Source of the DNA: Pandoraea pnomenusa
GTDB taxonomy: Bacteria > Pseudomonadota > Gammaproteobacteria > Burkholderiales > Burkholderiaceae
DNA length: 64,000 nucleotides
NCBI RefSeq assembly: GCF_000767615.3
Contig: NZ_CP009553.3
Location: forward strand, 2,108,001 to 2,172,000
Reading direction: 5' to 3'
Shown: in pieces, positions 48,727-58,029 of the stretch
Position numbering within the stretch: the first letter of the stretch is position 1
Layout of the letters: each line of letters starts with the position of its first letter
Translations under genes and position numbers: made by a program
Notes under the pieces: generated by a model
The model's database searches: none
What the model was told of the DNA's origin: nothing
The model's input: only the letters and a program-made list of their open reading frames with translations

Positions 48727-48803
48727 GGAGCGGTAGTTCAGTTGGTTAGAATACCGGCCTGTCACGCCGGGGGTCGCGGGTTCGAGCCCCGTCCGCTCCG
48801 CCA
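48727..48803 (+). tRNA. tRNA-Asp (anticodon GTC), copy 2
   Basis: This 77-nt gene matches copy 1 base for base, including CCA. The spacers on either side differ, so the duplication is confined to the tRNA. Confidence 0.97.
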
Positions 48804-48812
48804 AACGAAGAA

Positions 48813-48841
48813 AGCCCAGGCTAACGCCTGGGCTTTTTTTT
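48813..48841 (+). terminator. Terminator of the tRNA cluster
   Basis: AGCCCAGGC and GCCTGGGCT form a 9-bp perfect stem with loop TAAC, followed by eight T residues. The 214-bp stretch from here to the gudD stop shows no gene. Confidence 0.93.
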
Positions 48842-49055
48842 ATCTCCGCTGTTCTCTTCATGCCCCCGCTGTCGAAGGCCCGATCAACGGCTTTCGAATA
48901 TTTGAGAAGCAAATTTTCCCGCTTCCATCCGCTCGCAAGGTCGAGCGCGGAATTTTCGCGCTGATCCCACTGAACGCGCAAAATTGACGCATCGGGATGC
49001 CGCGAAGGGCCCGGGCAGCGAATTCTCGTATCGAGATCCTTCCTGGCGGTGCTTT

Positions 49056-50405
49056 TCAGCGGACCAGACACGGTCGTTTCGGGTCGAATTTCCAGTTCGG
49101 AATGATCGATTGCATCGCAACGCTGTCGTCCCGAGCCCCCAATCCGTGCTCGAGGTACAGTGCGTGTGCCGCCTGAACCGCCTCCATATCAAGGCTAACG
49201 CCGAGTCCAGGTGCGGTCGGTACCCTGACGTTGCCGTCGATGATCTGCAACGGATCTTTGGTGAGGCGCTGTCCATCCTGCCAGATCCAGTGTGTGTCGA
49301 TCGCGGTGATCTTGCCCGGCGCCGCCGCGGCGACGTGCGTAAACATGGCGAGCGAGACGTCGAAGTGGTTGTTCGAGTGCGATCCCCAGGTCAGGCCCCA
49401 GTCATGGCACATTTGCGCGACTCGCACCGAGCCCTGCATTGTCCAGAAATGCGGATCGGCCAGCGGGATGTCGACGGATTGCAGCTGAATCGCGTGGCCC
49501 ATCTGACGCCAATCCGTTGCGATCATGTTGGTAGCCGTCGGCAGCCCGGTGATGCGACGGAATTCCGCCATCACTTCGCGGCCCGAATAGCCGTTCTCTG
49601 CGCCGCATGGGTCTTCGGCATAAGCCAGCACATCGTGCTTGTCGCGACACAGACGCACTGCCTCGGAAAGTGACCATGCGCCATTCGGATCGAGCGTCAC
49701 GCGCGCCTTCGGGAAGCGTTTGGCGAGCGAAGTCACCGCTTCGATCTCGGCATCGCCTTCGAGCACGCCGCCCTTGAGCTTGAAGTCCTGGAACCCGTAA
49801 CGCGCGTGTGCGGCCTCCGCCAGCCGCACGACGGCATCAGGTGTCATCGCGACTTCCGTGCGCACTCGCTCCCAGTCGTCGCGCGCCATGCGATTGTCTG
49901 CGTAAGGGAGATCGCTGGCATGGCGATCGCCAATGAAGAACAGATAGCCGAGCATCGCGACTTCGCTGCGCTGTTGCCCGTCGCCCAGCAGCGCGGCAAC
50001 CGGCACTTCGAGATGTTGCCCGAGCAGGTCGAGAAGGGCGGCTTCCAGTGCCGTAACGGCATGAATCGTCGTGCGAAGGTCAAAGGTCTGCAGGCCGCGA
50101 CCCGCAGCGTCGCGGTCGGCGAAAACGCGCCGTGTCTGGCCGAGAATGGCCTGAATATTGGCGATCGACTGACCGACGACATAAGGACGCGAATCGTCGA
50201 TTGTCTGGCGTATCGCTTCGCCGCCGGGGACTTCGCCAACCCCCGTGTGGCCCGCACTGTCTTGCAGAATGACGAGATTGCGAGTGAAGAACGGTCCATG
50301 GGCGCCGCTCAGGTTCAGCAACATGCTGTCGCGGCCGGCAACGGGAATGACGCGAAGATCGGTAACGATGGGGGTTCGGCTCATGGTGGATGTGAGAGCG
50401 GGCAT
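49056..50405 (-). CDS. gudD: Glucarate dehydratase
   Basis: A 449-residue enolase-superfamily enzyme that dehydrates D-glucarate (or idarate) to 5-keto-4-deoxyglucarate. N-terminal capping features [13 protein letters not shown] and barrel residues [29 protein letters not shown] and [15 protein letters not shown] match GudD. An ATG at 50384 (codon 8) is an alternative start. The aldaric acid transporter and aldolase genes that often accompany it are absent here. Two GntR-type operator matches lie upstream. Confidence 0.95.
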   Translation of the reverse strand: MPALTSTMSRTPIVTDLRVIPVAGRDSMLLNLSGAHGPFFTRNLVILQDSAGHTGVGEVPGGEAIRQTIDDSRPYVVGQSIANIQAILGQTRRVFADRDAAGRGLQTFDLRTTIHAVTALEAALLDLLGQHLEVPVAALLGDGQQRSEVAMLGYLFFIGDRHASDLPYADNRMARDDWERVRTEVAMTPDAVVRLAEAAHARYGFQDFKLKGGVLEGDAEIEAVTSLAKRFPKARVTLDPNGAWSLSEAVRLCRDKHDVLAYAEDPCGAENGYSGREVMAEFRRITGLPTATNMIATDWRQMGHAIQLQSVDIPLADPHFWTMQGSVRVAQMCHDWGLTWGSHSNNHFDVSLAMFTHVAAAAPGKITAIDTHWIWQDGQRLTKDPLQIIDGNVRVPTAPGLGVSLDMEAVQAAHALYLEHGLGARDDSVAMQSIIPNWKFDPKRPCLVR

Positions 50406-50438
50406 GAAGGTCGATGGCAGTGATACATTTGTTGTATG

Positions 50439-50449
50439 TCGTCAGACAA
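50439..50449 (-). promoter_or_regulatory. GntR/FadR-type operator upstream of gudD (proximal)
   Basis: On the minus strand the sequence TTGTCTGACGA fits the TNGT-NNN-ACNA consensus of FadR-subfamily GntR regulators. It lies 34 bp before the gudD start. Outer TGTTGT/ACAACA arms extend the dyad. Confidence 0.55.
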
Positions 50450-50575
50450 CATTCTAGGGAATGCTGTTGAGACTGCCTTTGGGGGTATACCCGATTTCCC
50501 TGAGATTTAATGCGGGAAGACGGCGATAAGATCCTGATGTCGCACCATCTGAATGCCGGCACATGTTTCCATGTG

Positions 50576-50586
50576 TTGTCGTACAA
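50576..50586. promoter_or_regulatory. GntR/FadR-type operator upstream of gudD (distal)
   Basis: TTGTCGTACAA, a perfect fit to TNGT-NNN-ACNA with symmetric arms GTTGT/ACAAC. It is 171 bp upstream of gudD, in the 257-bp gap after the MATE gene. Confidence 0.5.
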
Positions 50587-50662
50587 CGTGCGGCTCGTTG
50601 AGATGGAAAGGTGGTTTGGTTGCTGACTGACCGTCGAGGTCTCGGCGCTGGAGCCTGCGTCG

Positions 50663-52024
50663 TCAGCCTTTGATGCGTACGACCCAGCGCAGGTAAAGGA
50701 GCAGACCGAGGGCGGCGACACCCAGGCTCGCACTGTTCGCGAACCAGAAGCCGGCGGCGCCGTGAAGCCATGCCGGCGACATTCCGCCGACATCGAAACC
50801 CAATACATAGCCGCCACCCAGGCCAACGCCCCAGAGCGACAGCGCGTAGATAACCGTGGGCACCACGGCGACCTTCCACGCGCGGAGCACGAAGACCGCG
50901 GTCACTTGCAGCGCATCGAACACGTGATACAGGGCAACGATCGCGAGCAGCGGGGTCGTGACGGCGGCCACGAGCGGGTCGGCGGTGTACGCGGCCAGGA
51001 TCAACGGGCGGCCGATCCACATGAGCGTTGCGAGCAGCACGCCCAACATGCCGGCAAACTCCACGCCCCTGCGTCCGACCCGGCGAGCCAGCGTAAAGTC
51101 GCGCGAGCCGATCGCCTGGGCGGTGAGCGTCGAGGTCGCAATGCCGATCGACATCGGCAGCATATACATGAGCGCACCGAGGTTTGCGGCAATCTGATGT
51201 CCGGCGAGCGTAACGTCGCCCAGGCGTGCAATGAAGATCGCCATGAACGAGAACGCCGTCACCTCGATCAGGTAGCTCAGCCCCATCGGCACGCCGAGCT
51301 TGAGCAGAGCGCGAATGGCATGCCAGTTCGGCCAGCAGAATCGCGCGAAGATGCCGAACTCGCGGAGCTTGGCGTGACGCGCCATGAGCGTGAGTCCCAG
51401 TGCGCATGACACCCAATTGATGGAAGTCGTGGCAATGGCGCAACCGGTACTGCCGAGCGCCGGAATGCCCAGGCGCCCGACGCCGTAGATCAGCGCGAGG
51501 TTCAGAGGGATTTTCAGCGCAAGCCCCGTCACCTGAATCGCCATGACGATGCGCGGCAGACCGACCGCCGTCGACAGCGAGGAATACAGTCGAAAGAGCA
51601 GCGCCGCGGGCAGGCCGAAGGCTAGCGTCTGCAGATACGCGCTCGCTCTCGCCTCGAGTTGCGGGGTCGCCTCGGAGAGCTGCAGAATGAACTGCGGATG
51701 CGACAGGATGAGTACACCCGGCACCGCGAGGAACAGGGCCAGCCAGAAGCCCTGACGCACTTCCTCGCCGATGGCGTCGCGCGCGCCGCCGCCGAACAGC
51801 TGCGCGACGATCGGCGAGAGCGCCACGAGAATGCCCATCAGCCCGACGTACACGGAAATATAAATGGAGCCGCCGAGTGCGAGCGATGCGAGATCGAATG
51901 CTGAGGCGCGCCCCACCATCGCGGTGTCGATCACGCCAAAGGCGATGACCGCCAGTTGGCCGACCAGCACCGGCCAGGCCAGCCCGGCAATGCGTTTGAT
52001 GTCATGCCACATGCTGTCGCGCAT
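50663..52024 (-). CDS. MATE family efflux transporter
   Basis: A 453-residue, twelve-span antiporter of the MATE (NorM-like) family, which exports cationic drugs or metabolites using an ion gradient. The N-terminal half begins LAWPVLVGQLAVIAFGVIDTAMVGR, and the internal repeat has GVPMGLSYLIEVTAFSFMAIFIARLG. It follows the membrane glycosyltransferase gene on the same strand after 9 bp, so the two are co-transcribed. The substrate is not predictable. Confidence 0.93.
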   Translation of the reverse strand: MRDSMWHDIKRIAGLAWPVLVGQLAVIAFGVIDTAMVGRASAFDLASLALGGSIYISVYVGLMGILVALSPIVAQLFGGGARDAIGEEVRQGFWLALFLAVPGVLILSHPQFILQLSEATPQLEARASAYLQTLAFGLPAALLFRLYSSLSTAVGLPRIVMAIQVTGLALKIPLNLALIYGVGRLGIPALGSTGCAIATTSINWVSCALGLTLMARHAKLREFGIFARFCWPNWHAIRALLKLGVPMGLSYLIEVTAFSFMAIFIARLGDVTLAGHQIAANLGALMYMLPMSIGIATSTLTAQAIGSRDFTLARRVGRRGVEFAGMLGVLLATLMWIGRPLILAAYTADPLVAAVTTPLLAIVALYHVFDALQVTAVFVLRAWKVAVVPTVIYALSLWGVGLGGGYVLGFDVGGMSPAWLHGAAGFWFANSASLGVAALGLLLYLRWVVRIKG

Positions 52025-52033
52025 CGGCTCCGG

Positions 52034-53764
52034 TCAGCGTGGCCGCGCGGCACGACGCCACGGACGCTCCTGCAGCACGTAGAGACGGAAGCGCTCGTCG
52101 CGGTCGGCCGCACGGCGGCCTTCCCACAATTGGCGCCACTCGTAAGGTGCGAGCGAGAGCGGTTCGCTGTAATCTTGCGAGTCCTGGCGTAACAGCACGT
52201 CGCAGTCGTCGTCGGCCGAGCCGAAGTGCATCTTGCCGAAGTAGGCGAACGACGCCAACTGTGCATCGCCCACGCGCGCAGTGCGAATGCATGTGTAATC
52301 GGCGGGAAGATGCGCGGCGATCTGTGCGGCAACGTCGCGATACGTCCGGCCGTAGTTCACGACCGGCAGCCACAGCGTCATGAGCAGCACCCACATGAGC
52401 GTGGTGCCTCCCGAGGACAGCACGACGCTGCGCCACAGCACCTTGGGGCTGCGCGACACGCGCCAGGCCACCAGTGCGACCCAGGCGCCGGTCACGATCA
52501 GCGCACTTATCAGCGTGATCCAACTGAACTCGGGCTGAAAGCCCGGCACCAGGCGACGCAGGTTACGCGCCGTGGACGCCGGAAATCCGGTAATGCCGGC
52601 GAGCCACACGATCCAGACGAAGCCGGCCAGCACGGTAAAGGACAACACGGCAAACCAGTCGATGGCGTTGACCGTGCCGCGTTTGAGCGTGGGCAGGCCA
52701 AACGCGGCGATGATCGACAATGCCGGTAGCGCGAGCATGAAGAGCTGGTTGCCCTGATGCGCCTGAAGCACGATCAGCACCAGTATCACGATGGCGAAGG
52801 CCAGTGCGATCGCGATGTGTGGGGCGCGTCGCATACCGCGCCATGAGTACAGGGACCAGGCGGCCAGCGGCCACGCCGGCCAGGCGAACAGCGCGAGGTT
52901 TTTCGCGATATAGCTCAGCGACGCGAGCGATGGGCCGCTGAACGTATCGACGCCGATGTCCGCCCACTCGCCGAGCCATTGCCGCGCGCCATCGGCCAGT
53001 TTCAACGCGGCGAGCGGCCAGGTGCAGGCGATGAGCAGTGCGACGGGCGTGGCCACCAGCAGCAGCATGCGCAGCGGCAACTGGCGACACACGATTGCCG
53101 CAGCGATGCCGGCAATCCATAGCGAGAGCACCATCATCGGCGACGAGGCGAGCGCCATCCCGCCGAGGGCAAGACCGAACCACATGGCGCCCTGGCGCGG
53201 CTTGTCGAGACTGCGCACCAGACCGTAGATGGCCATGGAAATCAACGTGAGCTGACCGACGGTGGACGTCGTTTCGTGGCCGCGTTCGGCCAGGCCGAAG
53301 CAGGCAAGCAGAATCAGCAGGGCGCCGTCGGCGAGGGTACGTCCGTAGTCGCGCGGCTCGGGTTCGCCGCCGAAGGCATACTTGAACGGCTGGACTTCGG
53401 GCCGACGGCCCAGCAAGTACGTGCCGTACCAGATGAAGGTGCAGGTCGCGTAAAAGCAAAGGCCGGTGACGACGCGAGCGGCGTCGGGTGCGTCGAGCCA
53501 CGAGAAGGCGCGAATGGCGAGCGCTCCGAGCCACGAGACCAGCGGCCCGCTGTCATAAATGGGTTTGCCGGCGATGTTGGGCAGCAGCCAGTCCGACAGG
53601 TGGCCGTGCGCCATCGTCCACATCACGCCGAAGCCCGCTGCATCCTCGTTTTTCCACGGGTCGCGACCGAACAACCCCGCCAGCACATAGATGACGCAAA
53701 TGGCGATGAGCAGCGAGCGGGGCAGCGCGCTGGTGGCGGAGGCAGTGATGCGAACTCGTTTCAT
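52034..53764 (-). CDS. ArnT/PMT-like membrane glycosyltransferase
   Basis: A 576-residue polytopic protein of the GT-C fold. The acidic DPWKNEDAAGF just after the first span is the loop that holds the catalytic aspartate in ArnT/PMT enzymes. Ten or more spans follow, then a periplasmic C-terminal domain (last 110 residues). Such enzymes move a sugar from a polyprenyl carrier to lipid A or protein. It precedes the MATE gene by 9 bp. The acceptor is unknown. Confidence 0.83.
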   Translation of the reverse strand: MKRVRITASATSALPRSLLIAICVIYVLAGLFGRDPWKNEDAAGFGVMWTMAHGHLSDWLLPNIAGKPIYDSGPLVSWLGALAIRAFSWLDAPDAARVVTGLCFYATCTFIWYGTYLLGRRPEVQPFKYAFGGEPEPRDYGRTLADGALLILLACFGLAERGHETTSTVGQLTLISMAIYGLVRSLDKPRQGAMWFGLALGGMALASSPMMVLSLWIAGIAAAIVCRQLPLRMLLLVATPVALLIACTWPLAALKLADGARQWLGEWADIGVDTFSGPSLASLSYIAKNLALFAWPAWPLAAWSLYSWRGMRRAPHIAIALAFAIVILVLIVLQAHQGNQLFMLALPALSIIAAFGLPTLKRGTVNAIDWFAVLSFTVLAGFVWIVWLAGITGFPASTARNLRRLVPGFQPEFSWITLISALIVTGAWVALVAWRVSRSPKVLWRSVVLSSGGTTLMWVLLMTLWLPVVNYGRTYRDVAAQIAAHLPADYTCIRTARVGDAQLASFAYFGKMHFGSADDDCDVLLRQDSQDYSEPLSLAPYEWRQLWEGRRAADRDERFRLYVLQERPWRRAARPR

Positions 53765-53941
53765 AGGCGATACGGCAAGCCCGGCGCACCGGCCGGATGG
53801 GAAAACTCAGGAGAAGAGCCGGAACCGGCCCGAGGGTGAAGCCTGGGTGATGCTCAGGGTGCGCCCAAGGGAAAACTCGGGCGTACTGCGAAAGCCGACA
53901 GTATGACAGTAACCGGCATTTCGGCGCAGGCCAGACCCAAG

Positions 53942-53968
53942 AAAAAAGGGCAGCCTTAGCTGCCCCTT
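53942..53968 (-). terminator. Terminator of rpmE2
   Basis: Read on the minus strand, GGGCAGC and GCTGCCC form a 7-bp stem with a TAAG loop, followed by six T residues. It lies 104 bp past the L31 stop. The rest of the 307-bp gap (53765-54071) holds no gene. Confidence 0.85.
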
Positions 53969-54071
53969 TCCAATGCCTTTCGCAACGCCGCGGAGGTGTT
54001 CCGCATGCCTTGTGGCCCGCTGACTGCTCTCGGGCCCGGCACTGCGTTGTCTGGCGCGTCGCCGGTGAAAC

Positions 54072-54338
54072 TCAGGCGATCTTGCCGCCGGCGCGATTGC
54101 CGAACTTCTGACGGAACTTGTCGACACGGCCGGCCGTGTCCATGATGCGCTGTTCGCCCGTGTAGAAGTTGTGAGAAGCCGACGACGTATCCATCTTCAC
54201 GAGCGGATAGGTCTTGCCATCCTTCTCGGCCGTTTCCTTGGTCTGGATCGTCGAGCGGGTGATGAACTCGAAGTCGACGCCGGGCGTCATGTCGCGGAAC
54301 AGGACTTCGCGGTAAACCGGGTGGATGCCTTCTTTCAT
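54072..54338 (-). CDS. rpmE2: 50S ribosomal protein L31 type B
   Basis: An 88-residue L31 of the zinc-free type B: it starts [14 protein letters not shown] and has [12 protein letters not shown] and [14 protein letters not shown], with no CxxC zinc ligands. Type B paralogues usually replace zinc-binding L31 when zinc is scarce. In Burkholderiales this form is often the only or main one. A terminator follows. Confidence 0.97.
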   Translation of the reverse strand: MKEGIHPVYREVLFRDMTPGVDFEFITRSTIQTKETAEKDGKTYPLVKMDTSSASHNFYTGEQRIMDTAGRVDKFRQKFGNRAGGKIA

Positions 54339-54488
54339 GATGTACCTTGGGTTAGATCGGTAGCCAGTCTGCGCGAGCCCCTTGGCCCGCTAACGCCGTC
54401 GCCGTCTTGCGACCGGGAAGGCGCCAACCACTTTCCGGGTGAGTAAAACGCGCATTATGCCATGAAAACAACGACTTTCGCAAAGTTT

Positions 54489-55340
54489 TCATGGGGTTGC
54501 GCCGGGGCGCGGCGCCGACGTGCCCGGCACCCCGCCGCCGCCGTCGGCCGGGGCGGCCGGATCTTGCAGGAAGTAGCGCGAAAACAGAGTGTACAGGGCC
54601 GGGTATTCGTCGCGAAACGCTTCCGGTGCCACAAAAAAAGCCTCGGCACACACGGCGAAAAACTCCGACTCGTGTTCCGTCGCATAGGGGTCTAGGAGCG
54701 ACGTTGCGCAAAACGCCTCCCAGCGATCGTCCGGTACGTTCGCCACATGGTGGCAGAACGCCTCGTAGGCCGGGTCGAACACGTCGCACCATGCTTGCGT
54801 CGTCAGGTCGCCATGCAGGCGGCGCAACATCGGCGGCACGCCGTCCGCTTCGCCGCCTTCCATGTCGATCTTGTGGACGAATTCGTGAATCACCACGTTG
54901 TACGCGAGGACATCGCTCGCTTGCACGTCTTGCCATGAGAGCAGCACGGGGCCGCCTTCCCAGGCTTCGCCGCTCGCCTCCTGTTCGACGTCGTGAACCA
55001 CGCCCGCGTCGTCCTGCACCGTCTTGCGAATCAGGAATTCGCCCGGATAGAGCACGATGCCGGTCCATCCGCGATAAAGGGCGCTTGGCAGATGAAGAAT
55101 CGGCAGGCAGGCCTGAGCGGCCACCGAAACGCACATGGCTTCGGTCAGCACCAGGTCGTGCGCGGTGGAGAAGTGCTTGCTGGCGAGGAAGTCGGTCGCC
55201 AGATGACGCAACTTGTCGAGATCGGCGGCGCTGCGGCGTGCCAGAAACGGCAGGGCCGCCACCACTTCCTGCCATATGGCATCGTCGATTTCCGGGCGGC
55301 TGGGCGAGAGCTTCAGGCGAGCAAGCAGAGTCTTGAGCAT
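54489..55340 (-). CDS. mtfA: MtfA-type zinc peptidase (M90 family)
   Basis: A 283-residue protein. The gluzincin motif HEFVHKID (H152, E153, H156) and a downstream E in EHESEFFAVCAEAFF mark the M90 family. In E. coli MtfA binds the Mlc repressor and affects glucose PTS regulation, and it has aminopeptidase activity. The last 25 residues are Pro/Gly-rich and poorly conserved. It is the second gene after rpmE2 on the minus strand, with a 150-bp gap. Confidence 0.92.
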   Translation of the reverse strand: MLKTLLARLKLSPSRPEIDDAIWQEVVAALPFLARRSAADLDKLRHLATDFLASKHFSTAHDLVLTEAMCVSVAAQACLPILHLPSALYRGWTGIVLYPGEFLIRKTVQDDAGVVHDVEQEASGEAWEGGPVLLSWQDVQASDVLAYNVVIHEFVHKIDMEGGEADGVPPMLRRLHGDLTTQAWCDVFDPAYEAFCHHVANVPDDRWEAFCATSLLDPYATEHESEFFAVCAEAFFVAPEAFRDEYPALYTLFSRYFLQDPAAPADGGGGVPGTSAPRPGATP

Positions 55341-55535
55341 GGCGGGAGGAGCCGAAGTTGCGTGATGGCGTGGCGTCGTGCGGCGAGGGGGCCGCGAGCC
55401 GATGTCACGCCGATGGCGCCTCGATTCTAATTTAGCGGCGTGCGGAGTGCCGCAAAGATCGCGTTGCCTTGCACTGCCGCGGACTGTGCCGTGACGGCGT
55501 CGGCACGGGGCCGGGGCGCGCGCGACAGTGAGCGT

Positions 55536-55901
55536 TCAGCGCGGTACGAGCTCCGGCGCCGTTTCCCAGCGAACGGCGCGAACACCTGGCGTGTCGCCGA
55601 GCATCGAGACGAGGCGCACGAGTGCCGCGCGACGGCTGCGTTCGCAGCGCAGTACATATTCGAGCTCGAGCAGGTAGCCGCCCGAACGCTCGGTGCGGCT
55701 GGTGTGCCCGGGGGTGAGTCTCTCGCTGCGGAGCTTATGCCGTACTTGGGCGTCGATGGCCTGGGCCTTCGAGGTGAGCGCCAGCACCACGAGGCGGTAC
55801 TGCGGCGACGCGGCACTCGCGGGGCCGGTGGTCGCGGAAGTCGGCGCGAGCCGGGCGCGTGCGCGATCGAGCAGTGTGGGGATGAGCATTTGCAGCGTCA
55901 T
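55536..55901 (-). CDS. Small protein resembling the C-terminal ACT-like domain of MgtC/SapB
   Basis: A 121-residue soluble protein. The strand-helix pattern YRLVVLALTSKAQAI...GGYLLELEYVL...ALVRLVSMLGDTPGVRAVRWE follows the cytoplasmic tail of MgtC-family proteins, whose GV-x-AVxW ending is typical. The four-helix membrane part of MgtC is absent, so it is an isolated domain. CAGGAGG five bases before ATG 55901 makes the start firm; the open frame to 56138 is not coding. It lies between the mtfA gene and a gene-free, highly structured stretch. Confidence 0.6.
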   Translation of the reverse strand: MTLQMLIPTLLDRARARLAPTSATTGPASAASPQYRLVVLALTSKAQAIDAQVRHKLRSERLTPGHTSRTERSGGYLLELEYVLRCERSRRAALVRLVSMLGDTPGVRAVRWETAPELVPR

Positions 55902-56037
55902 GGTGTCCTCCTGATTCAAGGGCCTGAGACGGCGACTGCCGGGGCATGGCGAGGCATGGCGCGCCAACGCTGTCGCGGTGCGGCATGACAAGGCGACGCG
56001 TGGCGCTATGCGATGCATGAAATCGACGCAAGCGTTG

Positions 56038-56277
56038 GCAAGCTTCGCGAGCTTGCAGGTCGGGCCGACGATGCGATGTCGGCCCGCTACAGACTCGCCA
56101 AGCGTGCCCCTTGCCGGACATGCGGACATATCCGGCAAACGGTGAACTGCGGTCAGGGGTGCGGGAAATACGGGATCGCCGTTGCTGCTGGGGCCGACCT
56201 CCCGGTCGGTCCGTCAATGCGATCGGTGCACTACCACTGCGGTGTCGAGCCCGGCAGCGGCAGTCGGAGACGACTGC
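56038..56277. ncRNA. Candidate structured RNA: five consecutive perfect hairpins
   Basis: Inside a 637-bp gene-free interval (55902-56538) five inverted repeats follow each other: GCAAGCT/AGCTTGC (56038-56056), CGGGCCGA/TCGGCCCG (56061-56086), TTGCCGGA/TCCGGCAA (56111-56138), CCGACC/GGTCGG (56194-56209) and GCAGTCG/CGACTGC with a GAGA loop (56260-56277). It would be the leader of the MgtC-tail gene if transcribed on the minus strand. It matches no riboswitch class I recognise. The right part of the interval (56340-56480) is AT-rich and shows no gene. Confidence 0.4.
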
Positions 56278-56538
56278 GGGTTACCGGGCCAACGCCTCGC
56301 CGGTCATTGCCGACGCTTGCGTGCTACTAGAGCAACTGCCCACGGAAAACTCCGTCGTGATGAGAAAGACGTGATTTTAGAGGGTTGTCACGCATCTGTA
56401 AAGCAAATGAGGGGATTTTGCAGTCATTTGTCGCAATCTCGATGGTATTTCGGCGGATTTTGAATCGATATTGCGATTTTTGATGCGTGAGCGAGGGCGC
56501 CCGCGCCGCGTGATTGTCCGCTGGGCCCCGGCGCGGAC

Positions 56539-57960
56539 TCAATCCGGCAGCACCTTGCCGGGATTCATGAGCCCATCTGGATCGAACGCCGCTTTCAGCC
56601 GGCGCATCAACGCCATTTCGACGGCCGACTTGTAGTGCGCCGATGCGTCGCGCTTGTATTGTCCGAGGCCGTGTTCGGCGCTGATCGTGCCGCGATGCGC
56701 ATGCACGCTGTCATGGACGGCGGCGCTCACCGAGGCCTGATACTGATCCAGGAAGCGTGCGGGATCGACCCCGGGCGGCGCCATCACGTTGTAATGCAGA
56801 TTCCCGTCGCCAAGATGGCCGAAGGTGACCATGCGCGCGCCGGGCGCGATGCGCTGCACGATCGGATCGGTCGCGTCGAGAAAGGCCGGAACCTGTGACA
56901 CGGGCACGGCGATGTCGTGCTTGATGTTGAGCCCGGTGGCCGACTGCGCGAGCGGGATGCTCTCTCGCAAATGCCAGAGCGCATTCGATTGGGCGAGACT
57001 GTTCGCGACAATGGCGTCGCGCACGATGCCGTCGTCCGCGGCGGCGTTGAGCAAGCGCTCCAACAGGTCGCGGGCATGGGTTTCGTCCTCGATGTCGGAG
57101 AGTTCGAGCAGCACGGCCTGGGGATGCGATTGCGCGAAAGGATAACGCTGCTGAGGGAAGACCTGCGCCACGAGTTGCAGGCAGAAGTCGGACATCAACT
57201 CGAAGCCGGTAAGCAACGGTCCGGCCATGCGCTGCGCCAGATTGAGCAAGGCCAGCGCCTGCGCCGGGCTATCGAGCGCGGCGAGCGCTGTCGTGCGGGC
57301 GGCGGGTTGCGCGAAGAGTTTGAGCGTCGCGGCGGTGATCAGCCCGAGCGTGCCCTCCGCGCCAACGAACAGGTCTCGCAGATCGTAACCGGTGTTGTCC
57401 TTGCGCAGCCCGCGCAGGCCGTCCCACAGTTCACCTTGCGGCGTGACGACTTCCAGCCCGAGACACAGCTCGCGCGCGTTGCCGTAACGCAGCACGGCGG
57501 TGCCGCCCGCGTTCGTGGCGAGGTTGCCGCCGATCGTGCAACTGCCTTCGGCGGCCAGGCTCAGCGGGAAAAGCCGCTGCACCGCGGCCGCCGCGGCTTG
57601 GACGTTGGCGAGCAGGCAACCGGCTTCGGCGGTCAGCGTCATGTTTGCGGCGTCGACCTCGCGAATGCGGTCGAGGCGGCGCAGGCTGATCACGATCTGG
57701 CGGCCGCTGTCGTCGGGGGTCGCACCGCCGACGAGGCCGGTATTGCCCCCTTGCGGCACCATGGGCACGCGATGCATGTGGCACAACCTGACAATGGCGG
57801 CGACCTGTTCGGCGTTCGCGGGGCGAACGACCGCCAGTGCGCGTCCGGTGTAGCGTTTGCGTTGATCGGTCAGATAAGCCACGGTGTCCGCGGTGTCGGT
57901 CAGCACATGGTCGTGGCCGAGCAGGTCGCGACAGGCCGTGAGCAAGCGAGCGTCGTTCAT
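56539..57960 (-). CDS. FAD-binding 2-hydroxyacid oxidase/dehydrogenase
   Basis: A 473-residue flavoprotein of the VAO/GlcD family. The FAD domain has VPQGGNTGLVGGATPD (near residue 75) and GGNLATNAGGTAVLRYGN; the C-terminal domain has HLGDGNLHYN and the EHGLGQYK metal/substrate motif. It likely oxidises D-2-hydroxyglutarate, D-lactate or a similar acid. ATG 57960 is preferred; the frame also begins at a TTG (57981). It is separated by 69 bp from the DUF2069 gene on the same strand. Confidence 0.9.
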   Translation of the reverse strand: MNDARLLTACRDLLGHDHVLTDTADTVAYLTDQRKRYTGRALAVVRPANAEQVAAIVRLCHMHRVPMVPQGGNTGLVGGATPDDSGRQIVISLRRLDRIREVDAANMTLTAEAGCLLANVQAAAAAVQRLFPLSLAAEGSCTIGGNLATNAGGTAVLRYGNARELCLGLEVVTPQGELWDGLRGLRKDNTGYDLRDLFVGAEGTLGLITAATLKLFAQPAARTTALAALDSPAQALALLNLAQRMAGPLLTGFELMSDFCLQLVAQVFPQQRYPFAQSHPQAVLLELSDIEDETHARDLLERLLNAAADDGIVRDAIVANSLAQSNALWHLRESIPLAQSATGLNIKHDIAVPVSQVPAFLDATDPIVQRIAPGARMVTFGHLGDGNLHYNVMAPPGVDPARFLDQYQASVSAAVHDSVHAHRGTISAEHGLGQYKRDASAHYKSAVEMALMRRLKAAFDPDGLMNPGKVLPD

Positions 57961-58029
57961 GACAGGCGGGGCGTTGCGCAAATGTCACGCGAGGGCGCGG
58001 AAAGGCGTGTGGTGAACATCGCGTAAGGG

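Noticed and set aside
48551..48803. CRISPR-like repeats
   Set aside because: The repeat is two tRNA-Asp genes. No regularly spaced short repeats are present elsewhere in the window.
56038..56277. Mg2+ (M-box) or Mn2+ (yybP-ykoY) riboswitch
   Set aside because: I looked because the next gene resembles MgtC, but the conserved loops of these classes are not visible in the minus-strand sequence. Kept only as an unclassified structured region.
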